The translations under genes were made by a program, and so were the position numbers. Positions 9,413-18,571 of a stretch of 33,290 nucleotides of DNA are shown in pieces. How positions within the stretch are numbered: the stretch's first letter is position 1; every line of letters starts with the position of its first letter. The stretch spans positions 1 through 33,290 of the forward strand of contig JAYEIF010000241.1 in the NCBI GenBank assembly GCA_034659895.1, in the 5' to 3' direction. Origin of the DNA: B120-G9 sp034659895 (lineage in GTDB: Bacteria > Zixibacteria > MSB-5A5 > GN15 > FEB-12). The notes under the pieces were generated by a model. The model did not search any database and was not told the DNA's origin. It saw only the letters and a list, made by a program, of their open reading frames with translations.

Positions 9413-11830
9413 ATGACCAACCAGAGTACCGCAGATTCTGTCAAAAGTGTGAGCACTATTGCTATTTGTGGTAACCCTAATTGTGGTAAAACCACTATTT
9501 TTAATGGTATTACGGGGCTTAACCAACGCGTAGCCAACTATCCCGGGGTTACGGTTGAGAAAGTCTACGGCAGATTTTCGGTTGGTTCTACAAACAAGCG
9601 TACATTCAATCTCGTTGATATTCCTGGAACATATTCTCTCTCAGCGTTCTCTCCCGATGAAGATATTGCTGTAGCAGCATTAATTGGGAGTCTTAAGGAT
9701 AATAATGTCCCCGATGGGATAGTTTGTGTACTGGATGCTACCAATTTTGAGCGAAGTCTCGCTTTCTTGCTTCAGGTACTCGAGATTGGTTGTCCCACAG
9801 TGGTTGCGGTTAATATGGTTGATATAGCTGAAAAGCGCGGGATGAAGATAAACTTCAAGAAGATGTCGCAAGCCCTTGGCGGAATACGTGTTGTGCCAGT
9901 CATTGGCAACCATCGAGTGGGGATTAAAGAATTGAAGGAAGCCGTTGCTGATCTTTCAAACAGCCATCCGAAATCTGTGGGAATCAATTATGGTTCTGAG
10001 ACGGAGCATCTCATTGAAAAATTATCTGATAAATCAAATAGTAGGCATCGTAATCGAGCTGAGTATTTGAGGGTGATATTTGATGCTGACTCTCCAGCTG
10101 AAAAACGTTTTTTGAAAGAAGAACCGGCAATAGTGGATGTTCTTCAAAAAGGGCGTCACCGAATACGGGAAGTGCATGGTTCGTTGTCTTTAACTGAAAC
10201 AGGAGCGCTTAGTGTAAAAGCCTCGAAGATATTTAATCAAGTAGTAGATATCGTAAGTCCAGCTAAGACTTCAAAATCTGAAAGAATTGACAGAGTTCTT
10301 CTAAATCCAATATTGGGACCTATTATTCTTCTTCTGACTATGGTTATTGTATTTCAGTCGATTTTCAGTTGGGCGGAACCATTGATGAATCTCATCGATA
10401 GTTCTTTTGGGTGGCTGGCATCACAGGTACAAGCCGTAATGCCTCCCGGACCGTTGCAGTCGTTATTGACTGACGGTATAATTGGCGGGGTAGGGTCGGT
10501 ATTGATATTTCTACCTCAAATAGGCATTCTTTTTCTCTTTATTGCTATTCTTGAAGATTCTGGTTATATGACGCGAGCCGCCTTTTTAGTGGATCGTCTT
10601 TTCCGTTGGTGTGGACTCTCTGGAAAATCTTTTATTCCCTTGCTATCATCGTTTGCCTGTTCTATCCCGGGTATTTTGGCTACTCGTACTATCGAGGATA
10701 GAAAACTTCGCTACATTACAATTATGATTGCCCCGCTTATGACCTGCTCTGCAAGATTGCCTATTTACGCTATTATGATTGCGGCTTTTATACCACACAT
10801 AACCTACTTGGGGATTTTCAATCTTCAGGGCATTGTGCTTTCTTCTCTGTACCTATTGGGGATAGTAGTAGCTATAATTGTCTCTTTTATTCTAAAGATG
10901 GTTATTTTCAGAACAGAACGGGGCTCATTCCTAATGGAATTACCCTCATACAAAGTTCCAACTGTACACTCTGTATCTATCCGAGTGCTTAACCGAGCTA
11001 AATCGTTTCTGTGGCGAGCTGGAACTGTCATACTGGCTATAACGATTATTGTTTGGGCTTTAAGTTATTTTCCTCATGATGGAGATATTACCAAAAAGTT
11101 TGCATCTCAAACCGAGGATGTAAATCTCGAATTAAAAGAAACCACCTCGATTTATAGTTCTAGTTTGGAAAAATTCTATAACTCTGCACAATTAGATGTA
11201 CAAAATACCGTTGACAATATCAGAGAAAGTTTTTTAGTTAGTAAAAGTATAGAAGAATTGGCGCTTATTCGGTCACAAATGAATCAGCAGTATCCCGAGC
11301 TATACAATCAGATTGAAGCTTTATATGAGATACGACGCCATAAGTTAGCAACCGAAGCGACTTTGACTGAACTCAAGAATTCCGAAGCAGGTACGCATCT
11401 ACGTAATTCATTGCTTGCACGAATAGGGAAAACCATTGAACCAGTATTTAAACCGCTGGGATGGGATTGGAAAATAACGATGGCTATTTTGGCTGCTTTC
11501 CCTGCCAGGGAAGTTGCTATTGCTACAATAGGAACAGTATATAACCTTGGCACTGAAACCGATGAAGAATCATTGTCACTTATCAACAAAATGCGTCAAG
11601 CACGCTGGGAGGATGGTCCTCGTCAGGGTGAGCTTGTCTTTACTCCTGCTGTAGCTCTTTCCATTATGGTATTTTTTGCTCTATGTTTACAGTGCGGGGC
11701 AACAGTGGTTACGATTCGAAAAGAAACGTCATCATGGTGGTATGCATGGGGAACGTTTACTTATATGACAGTACTGGCTTATGTCTTAGCGTTGGGAGTT
11801 TATCAATTCCTGGAAGGGTTTGTTAATTAG
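9413..11830 (+). CDS. feoB: FeoB ferrous iron transporter with N-terminal G domain
   Basis: 805 residues, somewhat long for FeoB. The G domain shows G1 GNPNCGKTT (20-28), G2 YPGVTV (43-48), G3 DIPG (69-72) and G4 NMVD (134-137). The membrane part has the two gate regions: GYMTRAAFLVDR with FACSIPGILATRT, and APLMTCSARLPIY, keeping the conserved cysteines. Between membrane segments, about residues 555-680, lies a charged, helix-rich insertion (coding about 11080-11440) before WDWKITMAILAAFPAREV. It imports Fe2+ across the cytoplasmic membrane. The TAG stop shares its last base with the GTG start of the next gene. Confidence 0.96.
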   Translation: MTNQSTADSVKSVSTIAICGNPNCGKTTIFNGITGLNQRVANYPGVTVEKVYGRFSVGSTNKRTFNLVDIPGTYSLSAFSPDEDIAVAALIGSLKDNNVPDGIVCVLDATNFERSLAFLLQVLEIGCPTVVAVNMVDIAEKRGMKINFKKMSQALGGIRVVPVIGNHRVGIKELKEAVADLSNSHPKSVGINYGSETEHLIEKLSDKSNSRHRNRAEYLRVIFDADSPAEKRFLKEEPAIVDVLQKGRHRIREVHGSLSLTETGALSVKASKIFNQVVDIVSPAKTSKSERIDRVLLNPILGPIILLLTMVIVFQSIFSWAEPLMNLIDSSFGWLASQVQAVMPPGPLQSLLTDGIIGGVGSVLIFLPQIGILFLFIAILEDSGYMTRAAFLVDRLFRWCGLSGKSFIPLLSSFACSIPGILATRTIEDRKLRYITIMIAPLMTCSARLPIYAIMIAAFIPHITYLGIFNLQGIVLSSLYLLGIVVAIIVSFILKMVIFRTERGSFLMELPSYKVPTVHSVSIRVLNRAKSFLWRAGTVILAITIIVWALSYFPHDGDITKKFASQTEDVNLELKETTSIYSSSLEKFYNSAQLDVQNTVDNIRESFLVSKSIEELALIRSQMNQQYPELYNQIEALYEIRRHKLATEATLTELKNSEAGTHLRNSLLARIGKTIEPVFKPLGWDWKITMAILAAFPAREVAIATIGTVYNLGTETDEESLSLINKMRQARWEDGPRQGELVFTPAVALSIMVFFALCLQCGATVVTIRKETSSWWYAWGTFTYMTVLAYVLALGVYQFLEGFVN

Positions 11831-12021
11831 TGGAAGTTTTGTGGCAATATATTGTTGTGTTAATTCTATTGGTGTTGGCAGTTGGGTACCTGCTGAATTA
11901 TTTTATTCGTCGACGGAGACGTAAGCCGTCCTGTGCTGATTGCCCTCTTTGCGATACTGAAAGGCCGCATTCCGTTACTTCTACTGAGGATAAGGATAAT
12001 AAGCCTGAGTCGGAAAGTTGA
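11830..12021 (+). CDS. FeoB-associated Cys-rich membrane protein
   Basis: 63 residues from a GTG that uses the last base of the feoB stop codon, so translation is probably coupled. There is one membrane helix (about residues 5-25), a basic stretch IRRRRRK, then a short cytoplasmic cysteine motif CADCPLCDT and a polar tail. Size, layout and position match the small FeoB-associated cysteine-rich proteins (PF12669 type) found after feoB in many bacteria; they are thought to assist FeoB, with the exact role unclear. Confidence 0.85.
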   Translation: MEVLWQYIVVLILLVLAVGYLLNYFIRRRRRKPSCADCPLCDTERPHSVTSTEDKDNKPESES

Positions 12022-12071
12022 CAGCCATACTTACCCTACTTATTTTTACTTAAAAGAATCATTATAACTGT

Positions 12072-12884
12072 ATGTTTGAATCGGCACCAATCCTTCTTGG
12101 GCAATACCGCCCACACCATTCCTACCTTCATCGGTTGGATGCACGAGCTAAAATGGTACCGGTAACAGTGATTTTGATACTTGCTTTAATGACATCATCA
12201 TATCTTTTCTATATTGTGATTCTTAGTACTCTCTTCGTTGGCTTATTGCAATCCGGCGTAACTCCAGCGAAACTTATCGGCAATTTTAGGCCGATTCTTA
12301 TCCTGGCATTGATTACATCATTATATCATCTTGTTTTTTCTGGTGTTGGGACAGAGGTGTTGTTTAAGGTGTTTGGTTTTGGGATTACAATCGGAGCTGT
12401 TGAAATGGCTGGTTTTTATTCGCTCCGCTTGATTTTGTTTGTGTCTATTGCGTTTCTGGTCACGCTTACAAGTTCCCCATCTGAGCTGGCGGACGCCTTT
12501 GCACGAATCCTGTCGCCATTACATCGGTTACGTATTCCAGTGCAGGACCTTGCCTTAATCCTATTTATGGCAATCAGGTTTATTCCGGTTTTGTATGAAG
12601 AGTTTATTACTATCCGAAATGCACAGATTATTCGTGGTGTGAGATTCTCCGGTTCAGTGTTTAGTCGTATTAAGAAAACTGTGTGTATTATTATTCCTGT
12701 ATTCGTGTCGGCTTTGCAAAGGGCTGATGAACTGGCGTTGGCAATCGGAGCACGAGGATACAGGGGAGACGTCCAGCGGACATCATACTCACGTATGAGT
12801 TTTGGTTTGAGGGAGTGGGTATTTGTAACTGTTGCTACTGTGGCTGTTGTTGGACTTTTTTTAGTAACTTATTGTGATGTCTGA
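12072..12884 (+). CDS. ecfT: EcfT / CbiQ-type transmembrane component of an ECF transporter
   Basis: 270 residues with about five to six membrane helices. The N-terminal HSYLHRLDARAKM matches the usual HxLDPRxKL opening of EcfT/CbiQ. The two coupling motifs appear as AQIIRGV and AIGARGYRG. Such proteins link ATPase subunits (EcfA) to a substrate-binding S component for vitamin or metal uptake. Neither an EcfA nor an S component is in the window, so the substrate cannot be told. It overlaps truA by 8 bases and lies 50 bases after the feo genes. Confidence 0.88.
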   Translation: MFESAPILLGQYRPHHSYLHRLDARAKMVPVTVILILALMTSSYLFYIVILSTLFVGLLQSGVTPAKLIGNFRPILILALITSLYHLVFSGVGTEVLFKVFGFGITIGAVEMAGFYSLRLILFVSIAFLVTLTSSPSELADAFARILSPLHRLRIPVQDLALILFMAIRFIPVLYEEFITIRNAQIIRGVRFSGSVFSRIKKTVCIIIPVFVSALQRADELALAIGARGYRGDVQRTSYSRMSFGLREWVFVTVATVAVVGLFLVTYCDV

Positions 12885-13632
12885 GAGAAATATAAAGCTT
12901 TTAGTCGAATATCGCGGGACTGCTTATGCCGGCTGGCAAATTCAAGCAAATCAACAAACAATACAGGGAGAACTGACAAACGCCATTTTTCAGACTACTG
13001 GTCAAAAAGTGAATCTTATAGGAGCTGGTCGCACTGATGCCGGAGTACATGCTTTGGGGCAGACAGCAAATTTTCGGATTAATCATCACATCGAACCGGA
13101 AAAATACAAAGAGGCCCTCAACTTTTATCTCGATGATGACATACGAGTAAAGAAATCATACGAAGTGTCTATAGATTTCCATTCCCGCAAACATGCTCTC
13201 TGGAAACGTTATCGATACCTTATTGGGACTGAGAGGTCAGCGCTTTTTCGTGAGTTGCGCTGGGAAATTGAGCGAGATTTGGATTTTAGCAAGTTAAAAT
13301 CTGCGGCAGAATTCATAGTCGGAGAACATGATTTTAGCCCTTTTTGCGTAGTCTCCTCAAGAAAAGAGGATAATCATTGCATTATTCATACTGCGAAGTG
13401 GACTTTGGTAGGACCGTTATTAGTATTTGAAATACGCGGTAATCGTTTCCTGCACAACATGGTACGCATTCTTGTCGGAGCTATGGTCAATTTGGCGACT
13501 ATTAAATCTGATAACCATCGGGAAAACTTGACTTTGGATAGGTTCGCCGATATTTTAAGCGTTCCAACGGATAAACGTGTAGTTTTCACAGCTCCGCCTC
13601 AGGGATTGTACCTTGTGACGGTTAACTATTGA
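12877..13632 (+). CDS. truA: tRNA pseudouridine(38-40) synthase TruA
   Basis: 251 residues from ATG 12877 (a GTG one codon upstream is also possible). It begins with LLVEYRGTAYAGWQIQ and contains the catalytic motif GAGRTDAGVHALGQ with the nucleophile D54. Further conserved blocks are HARKHALWKRYRY-like SRKHALWKRYRYLIG and NRFLHNMVRILVGA. It converts uridines 38-40 of tRNA anticodon arms to pseudouridine. Overlap with ecfT suggests co-translation. Confidence 0.95.
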   Translation: MSERNIKLLVEYRGTAYAGWQIQANQQTIQGELTNAIFQTTGQKVNLIGAGRTDAGVHALGQTANFRINHHIEPEKYKEALNFYLDDDIRVKKSYEVSIDFHSRKHALWKRYRYLIGTERSALFRELRWEIERDLDFSKLKSAAEFIVGEHDFSPFCVVSSRKEDNHCIIHTAKWTLVGPLLVFEIRGNRFLHNMVRILVGAMVNLATIKSDNHRENLTLDRFADILSVPTDKRVVFTAPPQGLYLVTVNY

Positions 13633-13645
13633 AGGGATTTGAGAT

Positions 13646-14293
13646 ATGAAGTTCTTTATTGATACGGCGAATATCGAACAGATAGAATCAGCCGCAGCTA
13701 TGGGAGTTCTTGACGGTGTTACTACTAATCCATCTTTGGCGGCGAAAGAAAAAGCCCCTTATCGTGAATTATTGACAGAAATATGTAAAATTGTTCCTGG
13801 ACCAGTCTCGGCTGAAGTTTTGGCGACCGAATATGATGGAATGATGAAAGAAGCGATGAGTCTTGCAGATATTGCTGATAATATTGTAGTCAAAATACCA
13901 ACTATTCTTGAAGGTTTACGAGCGGTTAAATCTCTCAGCAACGAAGGAATCAAAACAAATGCCACACTTGTATTTTCACCATCTCAGGCATTGTTGATGG
14001 CTAAAGCCGGGGCAACTTTTGTGTCTCCCTTTATCGGAAGACTCGATGATGTTTCACAAAGTGGGATGGAATTAATTAATCAGATTGTTACGATATTTTC
14101 CAATTATCTCTTTGAAACCGAGGTATTGGTAGCATCAGTGCGACATCCATTACACGTGATTGAGGCGGCGATGATTGGAGCTGATGTCATTACTATGCCT
14201 TATGGTGTTATATCCAAATTGATAAAGCATCCACAAACAGACATTGGATTGGCTAAGTTCCTCGAAGATTATAAAAAGGCGGGTAAAAGTTAG
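13646..14293 (+). CDS. Transaldolase / fructose-6-phosphate aldolase family protein
   Basis: 215 residues, the length of the short TalC/FSA subfamily. It opens with MKFFIDTANIEQIE and has GVTTNPSLAAK, the Schiff-base lysine K83 in NIVVKIP, TNATLVFSPSQALLMAKAGA, SPFIGRLDD and ADVITMPYGV. It is a TIM-barrel enzyme of the pentose phosphate pathway or a related aldol cleavage; sequence motifs alone do not separate transaldolase from F6P aldolase. A Shine-Dalgarno GAAGGG precedes ATG 13646. It is 13 bases after truA, and its stop shares one base with the purB GTG. Confidence 0.93.
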   Translation: MKFFIDTANIEQIESAAAMGVLDGVTTNPSLAAKEKAPYRELLTEICKIVPGPVSAEVLATEYDGMMKEAMSLADIADNIVVKIPTILEGLRAVKSLSNEGIKTNATLVFSPSQALLMAKAGATFVSPFIGRLDDVSQSGMELINQIVTIFSNYLFETEVLVASVRHPLHVIEAAMIGADVITMPYGVISKLIKHPQTDIGLAKFLEDYKKAGKS

Positions 14294-15588
14294 TGATAGA
14301 TAGATATACATTGCCAGAGATGGGAGCACTCTGGACTGAAGAAGCGAAGTTTGGGACTTGGTTGGAAGTAGAAATTGAATCTGCCAGAGCAATGGCGAAG
14401 CTCAAAATCATTCCGCAGAAATCCTTCAATGTAATTGAAAAGAAAGCTAAGTTTGACATAAAACGCATCGAAGAAATCGAGGCAGAGGTCAACCATGATG
14501 TCATTGCTTTCCTTACTTCAGTGGCAGAATATGTTGGTGAGGATTCTAAATATCTACATTTTGGGATGACTTCCTCGGATGCTTTAGACACTGCGTTGTC
14601 ATTGAATCTCAAACGAGCGTCGGAAATTATTGATAAAAAAATAGCAATAGCTCTTAGAGAAATTAAGAAACTGGCTCAAGAATATAAGATGACCCCTTGT
14701 ATGGGGCGTACACATGGCGTATTGGCTGAGCCGACAACAATAGGGCTGAAGTTTGCTATGTGGTATACTGAACTACAGCGAGCACAAGAGCGTTTCCAAC
14801 AGGCGGCAAAAGCAATTGCTGTGGGGAAAATATCCGGTGCAGTTGGTAATTTTGCTAACATTGATCCTCGGGTTGAGTCAGCAGTATGTAAACGTCTTGG
14901 GCTTAAACGCGCCAAAATCTCGACTCAGGTTTTGCAACGTGACCGTCATGCTCAATATGTAACCGCACTGGCTTTACTCGGCTCATCGCTGGAAAAGTTT
15001 GCTACTGAGATTCGTCACCAGCAGCGCACCGAAGTTGGGGAAATGGCTGAAGGGTTTAGCAAAAAGCAAAAAGGGTCTTCAGCTATGCCCCATAAGAAGA
15101 ACCCTATTACAGCAGAGCGCATTACCGGCATCGGGCGGTTATTACGTGGCTATGCTCTTACAGCAATGGAGAATATCCCTCTATGGCACGATCGGGATAT
15201 TGCGCATTCTTCAGTTGAGAGGGTGATACTTCCAGATGCTAACATTATCGTTGACTACGGACTTCAGAAGTTTATCGAATTACTAAAGGGGTTAGTAATT
15301 AACGAGAAGCGAATGTTAGACAACATCTTTTTCCGAGGCGGTGTGGTTTTTTCCCAGCGGTTGTTGTTACTATTGACCGAGTCGGTTGGCTCACGGGAAA
15401 AAGCGTACCGTATGGTTCAGCGAAATGCTATGGCAGCTATGGAAGGGAAGGGTGCTTTCCGCGAGTTGGTCCACAGTGATAAGGAAATTCGCAAATATCT
15501 CTCTGATGCAAAGATTGACATTTGTTTTGATCTACGTTATTATACTAAAAATGTCGGAAAGATTTTCAACAGGGTGTTTAGCAAATGA
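14293..15588 (+). CDS. purB: Adenylosuccinate lyase
   Basis: 431 residues starting at GTG 14293. Fumarase/aspartase superfamily signatures: NHDVIAFL, FGMTSSDALDT, GRTHGVLAEPTT (H141), SGAVGN, QRDRHAQY, the signature loop GSSAMPHKKNP with likely catalytic S263, and WHDRDIAHSSVERV. It catalyses two purine steps: SAICAR to AICAR, and adenylosuccinate to AMP. It overlaps psd by four bases (ATGA). Confidence 0.97.
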   Translation: MIDRYTLPEMGALWTEEAKFGTWLEVEIESARAMAKLKIIPQKSFNVIEKKAKFDIKRIEEIEAEVNHDVIAFLTSVAEYVGEDSKYLHFGMTSSDALDTALSLNLKRASEIIDKKIAIALREIKKLAQEYKMTPCMGRTHGVLAEPTTIGLKFAMWYTELQRAQERFQQAAKAIAVGKISGAVGNFANIDPRVESAVCKRLGLKRAKISTQVLQRDRHAQYVTALALLGSSLEKFATEIRHQQRTEVGEMAEGFSKKQKGSSAMPHKKNPITAERITGIGRLLRGYALTAMENIPLWHDRDIAHSSVERVILPDANIIVDYGLQKFIELLKGLVINEKRMLDNIFFRGGVVFSQRLLLLLTESVGSREKAYRMVQRNAMAAMEGKGAFRELVHSDKEIRKYLSDAKIDICFDLRYYTKNVGKIFNRVFSK

Positions 15589-16286
15589 TTGTCAAGGATG
15601 GCTGGCCTTTTATACTGATTGCATTGGTACTTACAGTTGTACTATTGTTGGGTGCTCTCAAATGGGATAGCCTGCTGTTAATTATTCTGTCTTCTCTTCT
15701 GGCTGTGATTACTTTATTTATGGCGTTTTTCTTCCGCAACCCAGATCGCATTATTCCTGATGTTCCTCTATCTATTTTGGCATCAGCCGATGGTCGAATT
15801 GTGAAAATCGAATCTTTCAATCATCCTTATGTCGACGGTCCAGCAACAAGAATTTCCATCTTTCTCTCTGTATTTGATGTCCATGTCAACCGAGTTCCAG
15901 TTAGTGGAATCATAGATTATGTTAAGTATAATCCGGGGAAGTTTTTCCCCGCTTTCGAGGACAAAGCTTCCGATCTAAATGAGCAAACAGAGATTGGTCT
16001 CACCATGCCTGAAGGGCAACGATTGGTGTTTACTCAGATTGCTGGGATATTAGCGCGGCGAATCGTGTGCAATCTCAAAAAAGGCGATACTGTATCAGCA
16101 GGGGAAAGGTTTGGTATGATTCGGTTTGGATCACGATGTGATATTATTTTACCTGAAGAGAGTACTCTTAAGGTAAAAATAGGTGATCGTGTGAAAGGTG
16201 GCACAACTATCATCGGATATCTTCCTGCTCCTGCCGACAACCAGCACCACTCGGATGGCGTAACAGAAGATAATGTCAAACTATAG
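15585..16286 (+). CDS. psd: Phosphatidylserine decarboxylase (short, archaeal-type family)
   Basis: 233 residues. Two N-terminal membrane helices are followed by RNPDRIIP and ASADGRIVKIE. The core has SIFLSVFDVHVNRVPVSG and the processing site RFGSRCDIILP, where S183 would become the pyruvoyl group after self-cleavage. This short form, with FGS rather than LGST, is common outside Proteobacteria. It makes phosphatidylethanolamine from phosphatidylserine; the next gene makes the substrate. The 3' end overlaps pssA by 14 bases. Confidence 0.93.
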   Translation: MIVKDGWPFILIALVLTVVLLLGALKWDSLLLIILSSLLAVITLFMAFFFRNPDRIIPDVPLSILASADGRIVKIESFNHPYVDGPATRISIFLSVFDVHVNRVPVSGIIDYVKYNPGKFFPAFEDKASDLNEQTEIGLTMPEGQRLVFTQIAGILARRIVCNLKKGDTVSAGERFGMIRFGSRCDIILPEESTLKVKIGDRVKGGTTIIGYLPAPADNQHHSDGVTEDNVKL

Positions 16287-17037
16287 GGGCATATTCCCGG
16301 GTACGTTTACCATGGGCAATGTTGTCTGTGGTTTTTTATCTATCCTGTCCGCTTTTGAAGGGAACATAACAACTGCCTGCTGGTTTATAGTGCTGGCTGG
16401 ATTCCTTGATGCCCTTGATGGAAAAGTAGCTCGAATCTCTGGCGGTGCCTCACAATTTGGCGTTGAGCTGGATTCACTGGCGGATTTTCTGTCTTTTGGT
16501 ATAGCTCCTGCAGTGTTAGTGCATGCTATCAAGCTATCCAGTTTAGGCAAATGGGGCTGGATAATTTCGATAGTTTATATTATGGCTTCTGCTTACCGTC
16601 TTGCACGCTTTAACCTATTGGCAGACACAGAAGAAAAAAAGGGATTTCTTGGTTTGCCGGTGCCTGTTGCCGCTTTGACGATGGCGGCGTTTGTTATTTT
16701 TTCCTACTATCTTTGGGATGGATTAGAATACAGTGAGATACTGATTTCTATGATTATTCTTTTTGCCTTTCTAATGGTATCGCAAGTAAATTATGATGCT
16801 TTACCTGAACATTTCAATACTGTTGCCGATAGACTAAAACTTGTTGCTGTTGTGATTGGTGCATTGCTAATTATCTTTCAACCCAGACTCTTGTTGTTTC
16901 CAGTTTTAGCAATATATATATTATATGGTATGATTCGGGAGATGTATCGTCTGGGATATGCTGGCGTTGGCAAAGTTGCCAAACGTCCGTATCGTCGACG
17001 TAAAACTGACAGGATTAATAATAATGACAAACAATAA
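16273..17037 (+). CDS. pssA: CDP-diacylglycerol-serine O-phosphatidyltransferase
   Basis: 254 residues with about six to eight membrane helices. The CDP-alcohol phosphatidyltransferase motif is intact: D46, D49-G50, A53-R54, G63, D67, D71 (DALDGKVAR then GVELDSLADF). It opens MSNYRGIFPGTFTMGNVVCG, typical of PssA rather than PgsA. With psd it forms the phosphatidylethanolamine branch. A basic C-terminal tail (RPYRRRKTDR) overlaps the first codons of purS. Confidence 0.95.
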   Translation: MSNYRGIFPGTFTMGNVVCGFLSILSAFEGNITTACWFIVLAGFLDALDGKVARISGGASQFGVELDSLADFLSFGIAPAVLVHAIKLSSLGKWGWIISIVYIMASAYRLARFNLLADTEEKKGFLGLPVPVAALTMAAFVIFSYYLWDGLEYSEILISMIILFAFLMVSQVNYDALPEHFNTVADRLKLVAVVIGALLIIFQPRLLLFPVLAIYILYGMIREMYRLGYAGVGKVAKRPYRRRKTDRINNNDKQ

Positions 17038-17305
17038 AAAAGAGGTATCATCTCAAGAGGTCTCACCTCAAGCTGTTGTTTATGTAAAGCTAAAAGAAGG
17101 GGTGCTTGATCCGCAAGGAGTTACTATTCACAAAGCTTTGCAGCAAATGGGATACAATGAGTTTATATCTGTGCGGACAGGTCGTTTTTTCGAGTTGGAA
17201 ATAGAGTCCGACAGTGACAATATCGACAAACGTCTCGATGAAGTTTGTTCCAAATTGTTAGCAAATCCTGTTATTGAAAGTTACAGAGTAGAGAAGCTTT
17301 TATGA
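17024..17305 (+). CDS. purS: Phosphoribosylformylglycinamidine synthase subunit PurS
   Basis: 93 residues from ATG 17024, which lies inside the end of pssA behind an AGGA at 17011. A longer upstream reading within pssA is not needed: PurS homology begins at VVYVKLKEGVLDPQG, followed by VRTGRFFELEIE and a C-terminal LLANPVIESYRVEKL. PurS bridges PurL and PurQ in the FGAM synthase complex. purL is not in the window. It overlaps purQ by ATGA. Confidence 0.93.
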   Translation: MTNNKKEVSSQEVSPQAVVYVKLKEGVLDPQGVTIHKALQQMGYNEFISVRTGRFFELEIESDSDNIDKRLDEVCSKLLANPVIESYRVEKLL

Positions 17306-18015
17306 AGGTTGGAATAGTTACATTTCCTGGCTCTAACTGTGATTATGATGCCTATGCTGCGATCCAGCATATAATGGGTGAAGAAGTAGAATTTCTGTGG
17401 CACAGGTCAACTGATTTACTGGGATGTGATCTGGTTATTCTTCCGGGAGGATTCTCCTATGGTGATTATCTCCGCAGCGGCGCCATTGCCAAGTTTTCGC
17501 CTATAATGGAGAAAATTATTCCCTTTGCAAAATCAGGCGGATTGGTAATGGGAATATGCAACGGCTTCCAAATACTCACCGAGTGTGGTCTGTTGCCGGG
17601 TGCTCTAATGCGTAATTCGCATTTGCGGTTTAGCTGTAAACACGTCTTTTTGCGGGTTGAGCAGATTTCCAGTCCATACACACAACTTTGTCACAAAAAC
17701 GAAGTTCTGAAAATTCCAATCGCTCATGGCGAAGGGAATTACTACCATTTTGATGATGAAATTCAGAAACTGGAGGATGCTGGACAGATTGTTTTTCGGT
17801 ATTGTGATGCGAATGGAGAAGTAAACTCTGAATCCAACCCGAACGGTTCTATTAACAACATTGCCGGTGTTTGTAACGAGGAAGGTAATGTCCTTGGAAT
17901 GATGCCGCATCCTGAGCGTGTAGTAGAAGATATTCTTGGCTCAAGGGATGGACTGCGTATTTTTGAATCTTTACGAACAGCCATTGCTGCTGCGGCAACA
18001 GTGAGCAACAAATGA
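17302..18015 (+). CDS. purQ: Phosphoribosylformylglycinamidine synthase glutaminase subunit PurQ
   Basis: 237 residues, class I glutamine amidotransferase. Key motifs are FPGSNCDYDA at the start, LPGGFSYGDYLRSGAIA, the nucleophile C86 in GICNGFQILTE, and H203/E205 in MMPHPERVVE. It supplies ammonia from glutamine to PurL. It overlaps both purS and the following DUF4321 gene by four bases, so the three are probably translated together. Confidence 0.97.
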   Translation: MKVGIVTFPGSNCDYDAYAAIQHIMGEEVEFLWHRSTDLLGCDLVILPGGFSYGDYLRSGAIAKFSPIMEKIIPFAKSGGLVMGICNGFQILTECGLLPGALMRNSHLRFSCKHVFLRVEQISSPYTQLCHKNEVLKIPIAHGEGNYYHFDDEIQKLEDAGQIVFRYCDANGEVNSESNPNGSINNIAGVCNEEGNVLGMMPHPERVVEDILGSRDGLRIFESLRTAIAAAATVSNK

Positions 18016-18278
18016 AAAAACGAGAAGTAACATTTATTCTGGTGGCGCTTATCCTTGGTGCAGTAGGGGGCGGCCTTGTTGGAGACATCATTGGTACTTT
18101 TCTTCCAGAGGGCGCAGCCAAGACGGTTTTTACCAAATCTATCGAGATTGGCATTGATACTATTCAGGTGGATTTCTATGCGATTTCGTTTATTTTTGGA
18201 TTGACATTTAAGATTAATTTTATGTCGCTTTTAGTGTTGCTGTTGGTGATAATTTACTTTAAATGGTGGTATTTATAG
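18012..18278 (+). CDS. DUF4321-type small membrane protein
   Basis: 88 residues with two hydrophobic helices (about 8-28 and 55-85) separated by a short polar segment. The pattern of an N-terminal KKREVTFILVALILGAVGGG and a C-terminal helix ending in aromatic residues fits the DUF4321 family as I know it. Function unknown. It overlaps purQ by ATGA and precedes tatA by 27 bases, a context that hints at an envelope role but does not prove one. Confidence 0.75.
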   Translation: MKKREVTFILVALILGAVGGGLVGDIIGTFLPEGAAKTVFTKSIEIGIDTIQVDFYAISFIFGLTFKINFMSLLVLLLVIIYFKWWYL

Positions 18279-18305
18279 TGTTACCGCTAATTCAGGAGAT
18301 ATAAG

Positions 18306-18536
18306 ATGCCCTTCGGGTTGGGTTTCGGCGAACTGGTATTAATTTTCTTGGTCATATTGCTCCTGTTTGGAGCAAAGCGACTTCCGGATATTGCACGTGG
18401 ACTGGGAAAGGGAATCAGGGAATTCAAGGAATCGGTCAAGGAAACTACTGACGAGATTAAAAAATCGGATGATGATAAAGCTCCTAAGAACAGTAACTCA
18501 CCTTCGAAAAAGAAAAATAATGACAGTAACCAATAG
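18306..18536 (+). CDS. tatA: Twin-arginine translocase subunit TatA/TatE
   Basis: 76 residues: a short N-terminal segment, one membrane helix (about 6-22), the FG-x-LP hinge FGAKRLPDIARGLGKGIREFK forming the amphipathic helix, then a charged tail (KKSDDDK and lysine/asparagine-rich end). AGGAGAT 8 bases upstream supports ATG 18306. It forms the pore component for export of folded proteins; tatC is not in the window. Confidence 0.93.
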   Translation: MPFGLGFGELVLIFLVILLLFGAKRLPDIARGLGKGIREFKESVKETTDEIKKSDDDKAPKNSNSPSKKKNNDSNQ

Positions 18537-18571
18537 TTTTTCAGTCAAAGCTACCGATTGTGAAGAAATCT

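Noticed and set aside
16958..17023. Upstream extension of purS within pssA
   Set aside because: The extra residues are a frame-shifted reading of the pssA tail; family homology begins after ATG 17024, which has its own AGGA site.
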